From: CAYGLV01 sp964351025
GTDB lineage: Bacteria; Actinomycetota; Thermoleophilia; Gaiellales; Gaiellaceae
NCBI GenBank assembly: GCA_964351025.1
Contig: CAYGLV010000004.1
Location: forward strand, 1 to 64,000
DNA length: 64,000 nt
Reading direction: 5' to 3'
In this document: positions 14,468 through 23,071 of the stretch, piece after piece
How positions within the stretch are numbered: position 1 is the first letter of the stretch
Layout of the letters: each line of letters opens with the position of its first letter
Notes under the pieces: generated by a model
Database searches by the model: none
Seen by the model: the letters and a program-made list of their open reading frames with translations, nothing else
Told to the model about the DNA's origin: nothing
Translations under genes and position numbers: made by a program

Positions 14468-15430
14468 TCATACGGCCAGCACGAGCTTGCCGAAGTGCTG
14501 TCCCGACTCCAATCGCGCCAGCGCGGACTCGGCTTCGGCGAGCGGCCGCACCGAGTCGAGCACCGGACGCCAGCCCGCGTCGTCGAGCAGCCGCAGCAAC
14601 CCCGCGAAGTCGCGCGGGCTGCCCATCGTCGTCCCGAGCAGCGACTGCCAGCCGAGGTAGAACGGGCGCACCTGCAGCATCGCCTCGGTTCCGCCGGTCC
14701 CACCGAAGACGACGACGCGACCGCCCGGCCTGATGCAGCGCAGGGAGTCCGGCCACGTCGAGCCGACCGAGTCGATCACGAGATCGACCGGCCCTCCGGC
14801 GAGCTCCTTTGCAGCCTCGGCCCAGTCGCCCTCCGTGTAGAGGACACCTCCGGCCGCGCCGAGCTCCCTCGCCCGCTCGATCTTCTCCCCCGACGAGGAC
14901 GTGACGAGCACGCGCGCGCCCGCCTGCGCGGCGAGCTGCACCGCGAAGGTCGAGACGCCGCTGCCGGCGCCGAGCACGAGCACCGTCTCGCCGGCTGCCA
15001 GCGCGCCTCGCGTGAAGACCGCGCGGTAGGCGGTCAGCCCCGCGAGCGGGAAAGCAGCCGCCTCCTCCCACGAGAAGCCCGCCGGCTTGGGGTAGAGATT
15101 CTCCTCGGGGACCGCGATCAGCTCGGCGTAGGTGCCGTTGGTGGGGCCGCCGAGGATCTCGAAGCCCGCACCGGGCGCGTCCTCGCGCTCGCCCCAGCGC
15201 AGCGCGGGCAGGATCACGACCTCCTCGCCGGTGTCGCGGCGCACTCCCGCGCCGTCCGAGCCGGGAACGATCGGCAGCGGGAACGGGTAGATCCCCTTGC
15301 AGACGAGCAGGTCGCGGCGGTTGAGGCCGGCCGCTCTCAGCTCGACGACCACCTCGCCCGGCTTGGGGTCGGGGTCGGGCGCACTCTCGTAGGCGAGCAC
15401 GCCGCCGTCGTGGACGCGGGTGGCCTGCAT
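14468..15430 (-). CDS. Quinone oxidoreductase-like MDR dehydrogenase
   Basis: A 320-residue medium-chain dehydrogenase/reductase. It has a GroES-like N-terminus (AAGLNRRDLLVCKGIYP, VPGSDGAG) and a nucleotide-binding domain with VLVLGAGSGVSTFAVQLA. It lacks the zinc-binding cysteines of alcohol dehydrogenases, as expected for NADPH:quinone oxidoreductase/zeta-crystallin relatives. The ATG at 15430 overlaps the stop of the cupin gene (ATGA). It is the last gene of the long minus-strand operon that starts with livH. Confidence 0.85.
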   Translation of the reverse strand: MQATRVHDGGVLAYESAPDPDPKPGEVVVELRAAGLNRRDLLVCKGIYPFPLPIVPGSDGAGVRRDTGEEVVILPALRWGEREDAPGAGFEILGGPTNGTYAELIAVPEENLYPKPAGFSWEEAAAFPLAGLTAYRAVFTRGALAAGETVLVLGAGSGVSTFAVQLAAQAGARVLVTSSSGEKIERARELGAAGGVLYTEGDWAEAAKELAGGPVDLVIDSVGSTWPDSLRCIRPGGRVVVFGGTGGTEAMLQVRPFYLGWQSLLGTTMGSPRDFAGLLRLLDDAGWRPVLDSVRPLAEAESALARLESGQHFGKLVLAV

Positions 15431-15825
15431 CACGCGCCGCGCAGCGAGGCCCAGGGCTCCTCGCCCGACATGTCCTCGACGCCGTAGCCATCCTCGCCCA
15501 CGGCCGGCGAGAGGATCGCGAGGATCTTCGCCGGCTCGGAGCCGTCGTTGAACGTCGCGTGCACGGCGGAGGCGGGAATGAGCGCGGCGTCGCCCGGACC
15601 GAGCACGCGCCGCTCCTGTTCGACCCACTGCTCGAGCCGACCCGCGAGCACGTAGATCACCTCTTCCTGCCCCGGATGCCGGTGGAAGTCGTGGCACTTG
15701 CCGGGGGCGAACGTCGCCTCGATCGTGACGATCGCGCCGAGCCCGTCGCGCGGGGAGCTGACCGGGGCGAAGACACCCCAGTCCAACTCCTGGCGGTCGA
15801 TCTCCGTTGCGGCCTTGAAGCTCAT
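15430..15825 (-). CDS. Single-domain cupin protein
   Basis: A 131-residue protein with the two cupin motifs: KCHDFHRHPGQEEVIYVLAG (His-x-His...Glu metal ligands) and PGDAALIPASAVHATFN. AAGGAGAT lies before the ATG, which also overlaps the stop of the upstream TIM-barrel gene (ATGA). Small cupins of this sort are metal-dependent dioxygenases, isomerases or sugar/ligand binders; the role here is unknown. Its place behind the Tm-1-like pair suggests it acts on the same substrate. Confidence 0.8.
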   Translation of the reverse strand: MSFKAATEIDRQELDWGVFAPVSSPRDGLGAIVTIEATFAPGKCHDFHRHPGQEEVIYVLAGRLEQWVEQERRVLGPGDAALIPASAVHATFNDGSEPAKILAILSPAVGEDGYGVEDMSGEEPWASLRGA

Positions 15826-16643
15826 ACGGGTATCTCCTTGAAGCGCTTCATGTTGGCGGTCATGGCGGTCTCGGTCGGCAGCCGCTCCATCGAAGAGGCG
15901 CCGTAGAAGCCGACGATGCCCTCGGTGCGCTCGATCACGTAGGCCGCGTCGTCGGGCTCGGCGATCGGCCCGCCGTGGCAGAGGACGAGGATCTCGGGGT
16001 TCACCCGTCGGGCGGCGTCGTGCATCTCCTGGATCAGCGGTATGCACTCGTCGAGCGTCCTCGACGTCGAGGCGCCGATCGCGCCGCCGGTCGTCAGGCC
16101 CATGTGCGGCACGAGCACGTCCGCGCCCGCCTCCGCCATGTCGGTCGCCTGCTGCGGGTCGAAGACGTACGGCGACGTGAGCATGTCCTTGCCCCGCGCG
16201 ATCCGAACGAGATCGACCTCGAGCCCGTAGCCCATCCCCGTCTCCTCGAGGCCGATCCTGTACGTGCCGTCCATCAGTCCCACGGTGGGGAAGTTCTGGA
16301 TGCCGCTGAAGCCGATCCGCCTCAACTCGTCGAGGAAGACGTCCATCAGCCGGAACGGATCGGTGCCGCACACACCCGCGAGCACGGGTGTCTTCCGGGC
16401 CACCGGCAACACCTCCGACGCCATCTCGACGACGATCGCGTTCGCGTCGCCGAACGGCATCAGGCCGGCGAGCGAGCCGCGGCCCGCCATCCGGTAGCGG
16501 CCCGAGTTGTAGATCACGATCAGGTCTGCGCCCCCGGCCTCGGCACATTTCGCCGAGAGCCCGGTGCCGGCGCCGGCGCCGATGATCGGCCTGCCCGCCT
16601 CGACCTGCGCGCGCAGTCGGGCGAGCACCTCGCTGCGGGTCAT
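15822..16643 (-). CDS. TIM-barrel protein (Tm-1 C-terminal domain / PEP-hydrolase-like)
   Basis: A 273-residue protein of the TIM-barrel family annotated as phosphoenolpyruvate hydrolase-like. Motifs include GAGAGTGLSAKCAEAGGADL, YNSGRYRMAGRGSLAG, GVCGTDPF, FPTVGLMDG and LCHGGPIAEPDDA. In plants and fungi this domain is fused to UPF0261 in Tm-1-like proteins. Here the two halves are separate genes with only a 46-codon mini-ORF between them. The ATG overlaps the mini-ORF stop (ATGA). The biochemical reaction is not established for the bacterial pair. Confidence 0.85.
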   Translation of the reverse strand: MTRSEVLARLRAQVEAGRPIIGAGAGTGLSAKCAEAGGADLIVIYNSGRYRMAGRGSLAGLMPFGDANAIVVEMASEVLPVARKTPVLAGVCGTDPFRLMDVFLDELRRIGFSGIQNFPTVGLMDGTYRIGLEETGMGYGLEVDLVRIARGKDMLTSPYVFDPQQATDMAEAGADVLVPHMGLTTGGAIGASTSRTLDECIPLIQEMHDAARRVNPEILVLCHGGPIAEPDDAAYVIERTEGIVGFYGASSMERLPTETAMTANMKRFKEIPV

Positions 16644-16780
16644 GAGCCCCTCCAGTCCGTGTACAGCTCGTGCAACCGGTCCGCCATCGCCAGCGCGAAC
16701 CGCTCGTCCAGCGCGGGGGAAACCATGTTTCCCCCGCGGGCCCCCTTCTTCAACGTCTCTGTCCCTGCGCCGACTGTCAT
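16640..16780 (-). CDS. 46-codon mini-ORF duplicating the UPF0261 C-terminus (element B)
   Basis: The ATG at 16780 overlaps the UPF0261 stop, and the TGA at 16640-16642 overlaps the ATG of the TIM-barrel gene, so it bridges the two by ATGA overlaps at both ends. It encodes MTVGAGTETLKKGARGGN, then MVSPAL, then DERFALAMADRLHELY, which is identical to the UPF0261 C-terminus. A second ATG (16724-16726) is exactly the loop of a perfect 12-bp hairpin and is in frame. Translation is likely given the coupling, but a function for the peptide is not evident; it may be a by-product of an insertion that keeps the operon translated. Confidence 0.6.
   Translation of the reverse strand: MTVGAGTETLKKGARGGNMVSPALDERFALAMADRLHELYTDWRGS
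16661..16708 (-). repeat. Direct repeat: extra copy of the UPF0261 gene 3' end
   Basis: These 48 bases match 16798-16845 at 47 positions, in the same orientation and frame. The match stops about 24 bases before the stop codon. There the two ends differ (YQAWSEA in the gene, YTDWRGS in the copy), although both are the same length and both finish in ATGA. Confidence 0.9.
16709..16751 (-). repeat. Copy B of the 43-bp hairpin element with ATG in its loop
   Basis: The perfect inverted repeat has arms CGCGGGGGAAAC (16712-16723) and GTTTCCCCCGCG (16727-16738), with ATG as the minus-strand loop. Preceding purines are GAAGAAGGGGGCC. Relative to copy A at 943-985 there are six differences, four of which form two compensating pairs in the stem. 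It abuts a duplicated gene end at 16708. Confidence 0.85.
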
Positions 16781-17997
16781 GCCTCGCTCCACGCTTGGTA
16801 CAGCTCGTGCAGCCGGTCCGCCATCGCCAGCGCGAACCGCTCGTCGTTGACGTCCAGCTCCAGCCAGTGAACCTCGACCTTGGGATCGAGGTGTTCCCGC
16901 AGGGCCGAGAAGAGCGCGTCGTCGGCGGCCGGATCGTGGAAGACCTGGCCCTCGACGGCGATCATCGAGACGCCCTTGAGCGGCACGAAGAGCGCGGTCG
17001 GCCCCGTCGCCGCGTTGAGCTTCCGCGCGATCATCTCCCCGAGGACGGCGCACTCCTCCGGGGTGGTGCGCATGAGAGTGATCGTCGGGTTGTGGACGTA
17101 GAGGTTCCGGGACCGGTGGCGCTCGGGAACCGAATCCAGGGGCCCGAAGTTGACCATGTCGAGCGCGCCGAGCGAGACGACCTGCGGAATGCCGAGCTCG
17201 CCCGCCGCCTCGAGCCGGTCCGGGCCGGCGGAGAGCACACCGCCTCCCACCTCATCTGCGAGCTCGGTCGTCGTCGAGTCGAGCAGGGCAGTGACGAACC
17301 CGCCCCGCGCGAGCGCCTCCATGGACTGCCCGCCTGTGCCGGTGGCGTGGAAGACGAGCACCTCGTAGCCGAGCTCCTCGAGCCGCTCGCGCGCCCTCGT
17401 TACGCACGGCGTCGTGACGCCGAACATCGTCGCGCCGATGAGCGGCTTGCCGCCGGGGAGCGGCGGCACCGTCCCCTTCACCATGCCGGCGATCGCGCCT
17501 GCGGCGTTCGTGAGGATCTGCGCCGAGACCGAGTTGATGCCGGCGATGTCCACCACCGAGTACATCATCGCGATGTCCACCGCGCCGACGTACGGCCGCG
17601 TGTCGCCCGAGGCGACGGTCGAGACCATCAACTTGGGCACGCCGACCGGGAGCTGCCGCATCGCGTAGGTGACGAGCGCAGACCCGCCCGAGCCGCCGAG
17701 CCCGAGCACGCCGTCACAGCGGCCCTCGGCGTGCAGCCGCTTGAGCACCTCCGCGGCGCCTCGGCTCATCGTCTCGACGGCGGCCCCGCGGTCGCCCGCG
17801 GCGGCGAGCGCCTGCACGTCGGCCCCCACCAGCGCCGCGACTTCCTCGCGCGTGACGTCGGGGACGGCCAGCGGCTCGCCGACGATCCCGGCGTCGACGA
17901 GGAGCACGTCGACGCCGTGCTCGCGAACTCTGTCGCGCAGGAACTCGTACTCCGTGCCCTTGGTGTCGAGCGTGCCGACGAGGACGACGGTGGGCAT
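16777..17997 (-). CDS. UPF0261 family protein (Tm-1 N-terminal domain)
   Basis: A 406-residue protein starting MPTVVLVGTLDTKGTEYEFL, with DVLLVDAGIVGEP, GVLGLGGSGGSALVTYAM, PKLMVSTVASGDTRPYVGAVD and GVTTPCVTRARERLEELGYEV, all typical of UPF0261. The homologous domain of tomato Tm-1 binds ATP; the bacterial function is unknown. The ATG overlaps the stop of the lipoprotein gene (ATGA). Its last 16 conserved residues are repeated in the mini-ORF directly downstream. It belongs to the ABC-transporter operon. Confidence 0.88.
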   Translation of the reverse strand: MPTVVLVGTLDTKGTEYEFLRDRVREHGVDVLLVDAGIVGEPLAVPDVTREEVAALVGADVQALAAAGDRGAAVETMSRGAAEVLKRLHAEGRCDGVLGLGGSGGSALVTYAMRQLPVGVPKLMVSTVASGDTRPYVGAVDIAMMYSVVDIAGINSVSAQILTNAAGAIAGMVKGTVPPLPGGKPLIGATMFGVTTPCVTRARERLEELGYEVLVFHATGTGGQSMEALARGGFVTALLDSTTTELADEVGGGVLSAGPDRLEAAGELGIPQVVSLGALDMVNFGPLDSVPERHRSRNLYVHNPTITLMRTTPEECAVLGEMIARKLNAATGPTALFVPLKGVSMIAVEGQVFHDPAADDALFSALREHLDPKVEVHWLELDVNDERFALAMADRLHELYQAWSEA

Positions 17998-18917
17998 CAG
18001 CTCTCCTCCTTGTCTGTCGCCGGCGCCGGGTTCCACGCCGGGCCGGAGTCGTTGTCCTCCGGGTCCGTGAGCTGCCGCTCGACGCCGGAGAGCGTCGCGA
18101 CGACGATCGCACCATCGCGGGAGAACGCTATCTCGCTGCCGTCGGGGGACCATGTCGGCTCGAACGCATCCTCAGGCGATTGGACGAGGCGCCGCAGGCC
18201 CTTTCCGTCGGCGCCGATGGTGTAGATGTCGTAGCGAACGCCGTCCTTGTCGGCAGAGAAGGCCAGGCGCTTCGAGTCCGGCGACCAGGCCGGTGCGTAG
18301 CTCCTGGCCTGCAGCTTCGTCACGCTGCTTCGGCCCGAGCCGTCGGGGTGGGCAACCCAGATCTCGAGGACATCACTGCCCGACGCCCGATGGGTGTACG
18401 CGATCCAGCTCCCATCGGGTGACCACGACGGCTCGCCCTCGGCCGTGATGTCGTCGTCGGTCAAGCGATGGGCGCCCGTCCCGTCGGCGTTCATCAGCCA
18501 GACGTGGCCTCCGTCGCTCGACCGCGCGAACGCGATGCGGCTGCCGTCCGGCGACCAGGTCGGGCCGTGGTCGTTCGCGTCCGAGGACGTCAGCCGCGTC
18601 GTGCCCGTGCCGTCGGCGTTCATGACATAGATGTCGAATGACCCCTCCCGGGCGCTCGCGAAGGCGATCTTGGCGCCGTCCGGCGACCATGCCGGGTCGG
18701 TCTGGAACTCGACGCCCCCGGCGGTCGAGGTGTCGCCCCGTTCGTCGGTCAGGCGCCCCTCGTTGCCGCCGTCGGCGTCCATCACGAAGATCGCATAGTC
18801 GCCGTCCCGGGAGCTGACGAAGGCGATGGCGTCGCCCCGCGGCACGGAGCCGCCGCACCCGGCGAGCAGCAGCAGGACGCCGGCCGCAGCGGCGGCGGAG
18901 AGCGCCTTGCCGGTCAC
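17997..18917 (-). CDS. TolB-like beta-propeller lipoprotein
   Basis: A 306-residue exported protein. The N-terminal signal KALSAAAAAGVLLLLAGCGG has a clear lipobox. At least five repeats of the WSPDGSxIAF / IYVMNADGTGTTRLT type follow, as in TolB/WD40-like (PD40) propellers. Starting at GTG 18917 places the lysine-containing signal first and gives a GTGA overlap with livF. It ends in an ATGA overlap with UPF0261. It could present ligands to the transporter or sense them; that is inference from the operon. Confidence 0.82.
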   Translation of the reverse strand: MTGKALSAAAAAGVLLLLAGCGGSVPRGDAIAFVSSRDGDYAIFVMDADGGNEGRLTDERGDTSTAGGVEFQTDPAWSPDGAKIAFASAREGSFDIYVMNADGTGTTRLTSSDANDHGPTWSPDGSRIAFARSSDGGHVWLMNADGTGAHRLTDDDITAEGEPSWSPDGSWIAYTHRASGSDVLEIWVAHPDGSGRSSVTKLQARSYAPAWSPDSKRLAFSADKDGVRYDIYTIGADGKGLRRLVQSPEDAFEPTWSPDGSEIAFSRDGAIVVATLSGVERQLTDPEDNDSGPAWNPAPATDKEES

Positions 18918-19726
18918 GATGGGTCGCGGGGAGACAAGCTCTGAGGTGGAGCCTCGCTGGCGAGCGGCTCCACGCCGAGGTAGCGCCGCTGCAGCTCGGG
19001 ATCGCCGGAGAGCGCCTCGGCGGTGGTCTCGGTCGCGATGCGGCCGGCGACCATGATCAGCTGGCGCTCCGCGAGTGCAGTCGCGACGCCGAGGTTCTGC
19101 TCGATCAGCAAGATCGCGAGGCCGTCGCGCTCGAGCTGCTGGAGCGTCTCGATCATGGTCTCGATGATCGCGGGAGCGAGCCCCTCCGACGGCTCGTCCA
19201 TCACGAGCAGGCGTGGGTTCATGACGAGCGCGCGGCCAATGGCGACCATCTGCTGCTCGCCGCCCGAGAGCTGCGCGCCGCCGTTTCGCTTCCGCTCGGC
19301 GAGCCGGGGGAAGAGGTCGTAGACGCGCTCCCGCGTCCACGCGCTCTCTCCGTCGGTCGACGCGCCGCGAGACGCGATCCTCAAGTGCTCGTCGACCGTC
19401 AGCGACGGGAACAGGCGGCGCCCCTGTGGGACGTAGCCGATCCCCTGCCGGGCGATCCGATACGAATGGCCGCCGACGAGCTCCTCGCCGGCGAAGCGGA
19501 TCGATCCCGTCGCGGCCGGAGGCGAGATGCCCATGATCGCATTGCACAGCGTCGTCTTGCCCATCCCGTTGCGCCCCACGATCGCGACGGACTCGTGCGC
19601 CATCCGAAAGCTCACATCGTCGAGTACCCGTGCCTTCCCGTAGAAGGCGCTCAGGCCCTCGACCTCCAGCAGCGCCTGCGTCTCGGCGGCGGGAGGAGGT
19701 GCCACGGGCTGCTGCTGCTCACTCAT
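18914..19726 (-). CDS. livF: Branched-chain-type ABC transporter ATPase LivF
   Basis: A 270-residue ATP-binding subunit on the inner face of the membrane. It has Walker A GRNGMGKTT, signature LSGGEQQM, Walker B LLVMDEPSEGLAP, and the LivF-specific GIGYVPQGRRLFPSLTV segment. It starts eight bases inside the end of livG and ends in a GTGA overlap with the lipoprotein gene. It forms the transporter with LivG, LivH, LivM and the binding protein LivJ. The substrate may be an amino acid or another small organic acid or amide. Confidence 0.92.
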   Translation of the reverse strand: MSEQQQPVAPPPAAETQALLEVEGLSAFYGKARVLDDVSFRMAHESVAIVGRNGMGKTTLCNAIMGISPPAATGSIRFAGEELVGGHSYRIARQGIGYVPQGRRLFPSLTVDEHLRIASRGASTDGESAWTRERVYDLFPRLAERKRNGGAQLSGGEQQMVAIGRALVMNPRLLVMDEPSEGLAPAIIETMIETLQQLERDGLAILLIEQNLGVATALAERQLIMVAGRIATETTAEALSGDPELQRRYLGVEPLASEAPPQSLSPRDPS

Positions 19727-20504
19727 TGCCGTGCCCCCGCCCGAGGTAGAGGTCGTGCACAGTCTCGTTGGCCCGAATCTCGTCCGGTGTCCCTTCGACG
19801 ATCACCCGGCCGTCGTGCATCACCGTGACGCTGTCCGCCACGCGCAGCGCAATGTCCATGTCGTGCTCGATGAGGATGAGCGTGATCGACGGCTCGAGGG
19901 CGAGCAAGAGGTCGGTGAGGAGCACACGCTCGCCGCGGGACAGACCCGAGGCAGGCTCGTCGAGCATCAGCACACGGGGGTTCGCGGCAAGTGCCATCGC
20001 GATCGCCACCTGGCGATGCTCGCCGTGCGAGAGGTCGCCGACCCGCTCTCCGAGCTTGTCGTCGATCGCGACACGCCCTGCGGCCTCTCTCGCTCGCTCC
20101 CGCAGCACGCGGTCGCGTCCGGGCCGGCGGATGGGTCGGAGGCGCCCCCCTTCGACCCCAACGATCGAGAGGTAGATGCTGTCCTCGACCGTGAGGCCGA
20201 GGAACTGCCGTGACTGCTGGTACGTGCGGGCGAGGCCGAGCTTCGCCCGCGACCGTGCGGGTTGCCCCGTGACGTTCGTTCCGAAGAGCTCGATGGTGCC
20301 GCCCGAGGGGGGCATGTCGCCGCAGATGACGTTGAACAGCGTCGTCTTGCCGGCGCCGTTCGGGCCGAGCACCGCCCGACGCTCGCCCTGCGCGATGTCG
20401 AGGTCGACGTCGCGCACGGCGAGCAGGCCGCCGAAGCGCCGGCCGATCCCCCGCAAGCGGAGGATCGGCACGGCGTACTCGGCAGATGATGCGGCGTCGG
20501 TCAC
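19719..20504 (-). CDS. livG: Branched-chain-type ABC transporter ATPase LivG
   Basis: A 261-residue ATPase subunit with Walker A GPNGAGKTT, the LivG-type segment LGLARTYQQSRQF, a signature region LSHGEHRQVAIAMALA, Walker B VLMLDEPASGLS and the switch segment LILIEHDMDIAL. The GTG at 20504, four bases after the livJ stop, is chosen. A GTG at 20534 would overlap livJ by 26 bases. It ends with an eight-base overlap with livF. Confidence 0.92.
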   Translation of the reverse strand: MTDAASSAEYAVPILRLRGIGRRFGGLLAVRDVDLDIAQGERRAVLGPNGAGKTTLFNVICGDMPPSGGTIELFGTNVTGQPARSRAKLGLARTYQQSRQFLGLTVEDSIYLSIVGVEGGRLRPIRRPGRDRVLRERAREAAGRVAIDDKLGERVGDLSHGEHRQVAIAMALAANPRVLMLDEPASGLSRGERVLLTDLLLALEPSITLILIEHDMDIALRVADSVTVMHDGRVIVEGTPDEIRANETVHDLYLGRGHGNE

Positions 20505-20508
20505 TGCC

Positions 20509-21909
20509 TCACTTGATGATCGTCTTCGTGACAACGCCGTTCTTGACCACGCGGATGTGGCCCTGCCACGGCAGCTTCTTCTTCACGCACGCAGGCTGCG
20601 TGCGGCCGGGCGCGGGGCTGTTCTTCGTGAACAGGCCACCGAACGACTGGTTGACGTTGGGGACGTAGCCCGTCAACGTGATGGCCGGACCACCGTCAGC
20701 GCCCTTGACGATCTGGACGGGCCACTGATCCTGGATCGCCTGGCGGTTCGCGTCGAGCTTGACGACGCCATTGTCGGAGATCTCGAACGGGGCAAAGATC
20801 CCCCGCGGCATTGCGGCCTGCAGCGCGGCGCCGACTGCGCCCTTGGACTTGTTCAGTCCCTGGACCAGCGCCCGCGTGCCCTGGTAGTAGTTGTAGAAGA
20901 ACCCGTCGTCAGCGGGCATCCCCGGGTACGTCTTGGCGACGAAGGCCCGGTACTGGTTCACGGCCGTGTAGCCCTTCAAGCCGGGAGCCGTCCCGAAGCC
21001 GCCGACGTACACACCGATCATGCGCGGGGCGACATCGTCCTTCCCGGTCAGGAACCAGAGGAACAGGTTGCCGGAGTGCTGCTTCGCGTTGATCGGGCCG
21101 TAGGCCTGCTCGAACGCCTTGAGCGCCGGGCCTGTGCCGGTACCGCCGACCACCCAGAAGTACCCGTCCACCGAGCCCGGAGCGGGCAACTGGCGGACGT
21201 ACGACGAGTAGTCGGTCGTGTTCAGCGGCGGGAACACGCGCTTCGTGATCTTGCCGCCGATCGCACAGAAGTCGGCGATGATGCCTGCGCCCGACGTCCA
21301 TCCGAACGAGTAGTCGTCCATGATGATCGCAGCCGTGCGCCAGCCGAGCTTCTTGTAGACGATCTCGCCGATGCCTGCGTTCCACTGGGCGCCGTCGCCG
21401 TGGTAGCGGAACACGTTCTTCGGCGCGATCTGCAGCGTCGGATCCTGCGACCCGGCGGTGCCGATGATCACGGTCTTGTCCGGCCGCGGCTTTGCCCAGT
21501 TCGCGATCGCGACCGCCTCGTCACCCGAGAGCGGCCCGACCAGGACGTCGGCCTTGAGCTGCTGCATGAGACGGCGGACTTCCTTGAGCGCCGTCGCCGG
21601 AGTGTCGTCACCGCAGCCGTAGCCGACGATGCTGACGTTCTTGCCACCGGCGGTGATGCCCGTCATGCCCGCCGACGGCTTCTTGCTGTTCTTCACCTTG
21701 CCGCGTGCGAACTGGGCGAACGCGGTCTGGGCGCCGCCGATTCCGAGCTCTTGGGCGAACCCGAATGCCCCCTTGCAGTCGCTCATGACCGCCACGCGGA
21801 CAACGCCCGTCGCCGCCACCGACGACGCGACCGAGATCACGGCGATTGCGGCCGCGAGCACGGCCACGGGGACGAAGAGGCGGAGTGCCCGCACCTTTCG
21901 TCGTTTCAT
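20509..21909 (-). CDS. livJ: Branched-chain-type ABC transporter substrate-binding protein
   Basis: A 466-residue exported periplasmic-binding-type protein. It has a basic N-terminus and hydrophobic signal (MKRRKVRALRLFVPVAVLAA...), then VRVAVMSDCKGAFGFAQELG, VGPLSGDEAVAIANWA and a two-lobe receptor pattern with AAIIMDDYSFGWTSGAG and LVQGLNKSKGAVGAAL. This fits the type I leucine/amide-binding receptor family. There is no lipobox cysteine at the end of the signal. GGAGGGACTGCA precedes the ATG. The 100-base gap to livM (21910-22009) holds this ribosome site and nothing else that I recognise. Confidence 0.88.
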   Translation of the reverse strand: MKRRKVRALRLFVPVAVLAAAIAVISVASSVAATGVVRVAVMSDCKGAFGFAQELGIGGAQTAFAQFARGKVKNSKKPSAGMTGITAGGKNVSIVGYGCGDDTPATALKEVRRLMQQLKADVLVGPLSGDEAVAIANWAKPRPDKTVIIGTAGSQDPTLQIAPKNVFRYHGDGAQWNAGIGEIVYKKLGWRTAAIIMDDYSFGWTSGAGIIADFCAIGGKITKRVFPPLNTTDYSSYVRQLPAPGSVDGYFWVVGGTGTGPALKAFEQAYGPINAKQHSGNLFLWFLTGKDDVAPRMIGVYVGGFGTAPGLKGYTAVNQYRAFVAKTYPGMPADDGFFYNYYQGTRALVQGLNKSKGAVGAALQAAMPRGIFAPFEISDNGVVKLDANRQAIQDQWPVQIVKGADGGPAITLTGYVPNVNQSFGGLFTKNSPAPGRTQPACVKKKLPWQGHIRVVKNGVVTKTIIK

Positions 21910-22009
21910 TGCAGTCCCTCCTTCGTTGGATTCACGAAACCTTCTTCTTCTCGAACTCCGTTGCTGCCCTTCATCGAGCCGACCCCGACCTCCTTTCCGG
22001 CCTCCTACG

Positions 22010-23071
22010 TCAACTCGCCGCGCTCGCCTCGGCCGCGGGCTGCTTGGGCTCCCGCGAACGCGCGAGATCCCAAATCCTGTCCCAGATCCCCACCAGCCCG
22101 TCGGGAGAGGCGATGACGATGACGAGGAAGACGACGCCGATGACCGTGTTGAAGGTGCCGCCGATCACCGGCAAGCCGTCCGAGGGAATCCGGTTCGTCA
22201 CCTCGTTGTTGATCACGATGAAGGCAAACGCGCCGAGCCAGGCGCCTTCGATCCGGCCGAGTCCTCCGATCACCGCGATCACGAGCAACTCGATCGTCGC
22301 CGCCAGGCCGATGTTCGACGGCGAGAGCTGACCCGACCACCACGCAAAGAGTACGCCCGCGACCGCCGCGACGAGCGCGCCGATGCCGAACGCGATCGTT
22401 CGGTGCAGCGCGACGTTGTACCCGAGCGAGGCCATGCGCGCGGGTTCGTCCCTGATCCCCTGCAACGAGATCCCGAACGGTGTCCGCACCAGGTAGCGGA
22501 TCAGCCCGTAGGCGATGATGGCCACACCGAGCGCAACGTAGTACAGCCGCTGCCGGTCGTTGACGACGTCGCCGATGAATCCCGGGGTGTACTTGTCGAC
22601 GCCGGCGATCGGAGAGAAGCCGCCGACCTGTGTGACCTGGCTGACGAACAGGTACGCGATCACCGAGTAGGTGAGCGTGAGCATCAGGAAATAGATCCCG
22701 AAGCTCCGCGAGGCGACGGCGCCGAAGAGCACCCCGATGCCGACGGTCAGCAGGATGGCCAAGACGACGGCGAGCGACGGATCCCAGCCGAGCAAGAGGC
22801 CCTTCGTCTCGCCGCCCGGCACCCGTTGCGTGACCATGTTGCCGAGCGCATATCCGGCGATGCCCATGAGGCCCGCCTGGGACAACGAGATCATCCCGCC
22901 GTAGGCAGAGAGAAGTACGAGGCTCGCGGCTCCGATGCCGAGGATGAACGTCTGGGTGAGCACCGTGTCCAGCCAGAAGTCGGAGACGAGCAGCGGGCCC
23001 AGCAGTGCGAGGATGAGCACCCCGACCCCGATGATCCGCTCGACCAGAGTCTTCGTGGAGGCAACGCTCAT
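22010..23071 (-). CDS. livM: Branched-chain-type ABC transporter permease LivM
   Basis: A 353-residue integral membrane subunit with about nine to ten hydrophobic segments. It carries the LivM signature LSAYGGMISLSQAGLMGIAGYA and the cytoplasmic coupling region RTPFGISLQGIRDEPARMASLGYNV, and ends in VIASPDGLVGIWDRIWD. The ATG overlaps the livH stop (ATGA). With LivH it forms the transmembrane channel. Confidence 0.92.
   Translation of the reverse strand: MSVASTKTLVERIIGVGVLILALLGPLLVSDFWLDTVLTQTFILGIGAASLVLLSAYGGMISLSQAGLMGIAGYALGNMVTQRVPGGETKGLLLGWDPSLAVVLAILLTVGIGVLFGAVASRSFGIYFLMLTLTYSVIAYLFVSQVTQVGGFSPIAGVDKYTPGFIGDVVNDRQRLYYVALGVAIIAYGLIRYLVRTPFGISLQGIRDEPARMASLGYNVALHRTIAFGIGALVAAVAGVLFAWWSGQLSPSNIGLAATIELLVIAVIGGLGRIEGAWLGAFAFIVINNEVTNRIPSDGLPVIGGTFNTVIGVVFLVIVIASPDGLVGIWDRIWDLARSREPKQPAAEASAAS

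Noticed and set aside
16640..16845. Assembly error as cause of the duplicated UPF0261 end
   Set aside because: The two copies differ in their last 24 bases, a unique hairpin separates them, and a second locus shows the same arrangement with a different gene, so a collapsed or repeated read is unlikely; raw reads would settle it.
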